A DNA stretch of 12,424 nucleotides, from positions 1-12,424 of the forward strand of contig CAJUQZ010000043.1 of assembly GCA_910588755.1 (NCBI GenBank), read 5' to 3'. Position 1 is the first letter of the stretch. Each line of letters opens with the position of its first letter. The notes under the pieces were generated by a model. It was not told the origin of the DNA. It made no database searches and saw nothing but the letters and a program-made list of their open reading frames with translations. Source of the DNA: an uncultured Lachnospiraceae bacterium. Lineage in GTDB: Bacteria > Bacillota > Clostridia > Lachnospirales > Lachnospiraceae. A program made the position numbers and the translations under genes. Below are positions 12,142 through 12,424 of this stretch, in pieces.

Positions 12142-12424
12142 ATGCTATTATTGGAAAATGCGGCAATCCGCAGTATGAGTGACTCGCTTCGGGAACAGTA
12201 CCAGACAGAAATCATCGAGGGCAGTATACTGATTAAGGATGGAAAGATCCTTGAGGTATCCCCGAAGATCGCGCTTCCCGAATCTGCGGACTGTATGAAA
12301 ATAGATGTGAACCATCATCTGGTAATGCCCGGTATTATAGAGGCGCACTGTCATATGGGTATCACCGAGGAGAAGAAGGGGCAGGAGGGCGATGACTGCA
12401 ATGAGACAGTTCATCCTGTCACCC
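12142..12424 (+). CDS. Amidohydrolase, N-terminal part (runs off the window)
   Basis: The first 94 residues of an amidohydrolase-superfamily protein. LLLENAAI opens the N-terminal beta domain, GSILIKDGKI (27-36) continues it, and MPGIIEAHCHMGI (62-74) carries the HxH metal ligands H69 and H71. The following GDDCNETVHPVT resembles imidazolonepropionase-like amidohydrolases. Members hydrolyse amide or amine bonds of cyclic or modified substrates, or act as prolidases; the substrate is not predictable from this fragment. The start is uncertain. ATG 12142 gives a family-like N-terminus but has no ribosome binding site, and ATG 12175 is a second in-frame choice. A good site (AGGGAGG at 12105-12111) precedes ATG 12114, which opens a different frame that stops at 12182. 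The gene follows the spoIIQ-like gene without a visible terminator. Confidence 0.8.
   Translation, partial: MLLLENAAIRSMSDSLREQYQTEIIEGSILIKDGKILEVSPKIALPESADCMKIDVNHHLVMPGIIEAHCHMGITEEKKGQEGDDCNETVHPVT

Overview
The window looks like chromosomal DNA of a low-to-mid GC, spore-forming Gram-positive bacterium, most likely a Lachnospiraceae-type clostridium. The evidence is the cluster hprK, ROK glucokinase, murB, rapZ, whiA on one strand, a spoIID/spoIIQ-like pair downstream, strong AGGAGG-type ribosome binding sites, and a BspA-like secreted protein of a kind common in gut clostridia. The species assignment is inference; no marker such as 16S is present.

Layout. (1) Positions 1-182: the start of a tRNA on the minus strand, cut by the window edge, and just upstream of it a truncated tRNA-Pro(CGG)-like half. 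(2) 183-1004, minus: an XRE-type DNA-binding domain fused to an HD domain with all the hallmarks of a (p)ppGpp hydrolase. (3) 1005-1918: a regulatory and accessory stretch with several extended -10 promoters, inverted repeats, a 67-residue orphan small ORF with its own promoter and terminator, and a complex palindromic intergenic element. (4) 1919-8556 or 10315, plus: a tightly packed gene run: secreted LRR-type protein, hprK, glcK, murB, rapZ, whiA, a diacylglycerol-kinase-family lipid kinase, and a membrane acyltransferase. (5) 10382-12102, plus: divergent spoIID-like and spoIIQ-like engulfment genes, each preceded by a sequence resembling the expected sporulation promoter. (6) 12142 to the end: the 5' part of an amidohydrolase gene.

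How the genes fit together. HprK (control of HPr and catabolite repression), glucokinase, MurB (UDP-MurNAc synthesis) and RapZ (a UDP-GlcNAc/amino-sugar-linked nucleotide-binding protein) tie sugar supply to cell-wall precursor synthesis. WhiA links this to division and chromosome segregation. The lipid kinase and acyltransferase are envelope functions, and the spoIID/spoIIQ pair remodels or bridges the septum during engulfment.

The points most worth a second look are the HTH-alarmone hydrolase fusion, the loss of canonical catalytic residues in both SpoIID and SpoIIQ homologues, the orphan small gene, and the palindromic element at 1716-1802. No CRISPR array, transposase or phage gene was seen.
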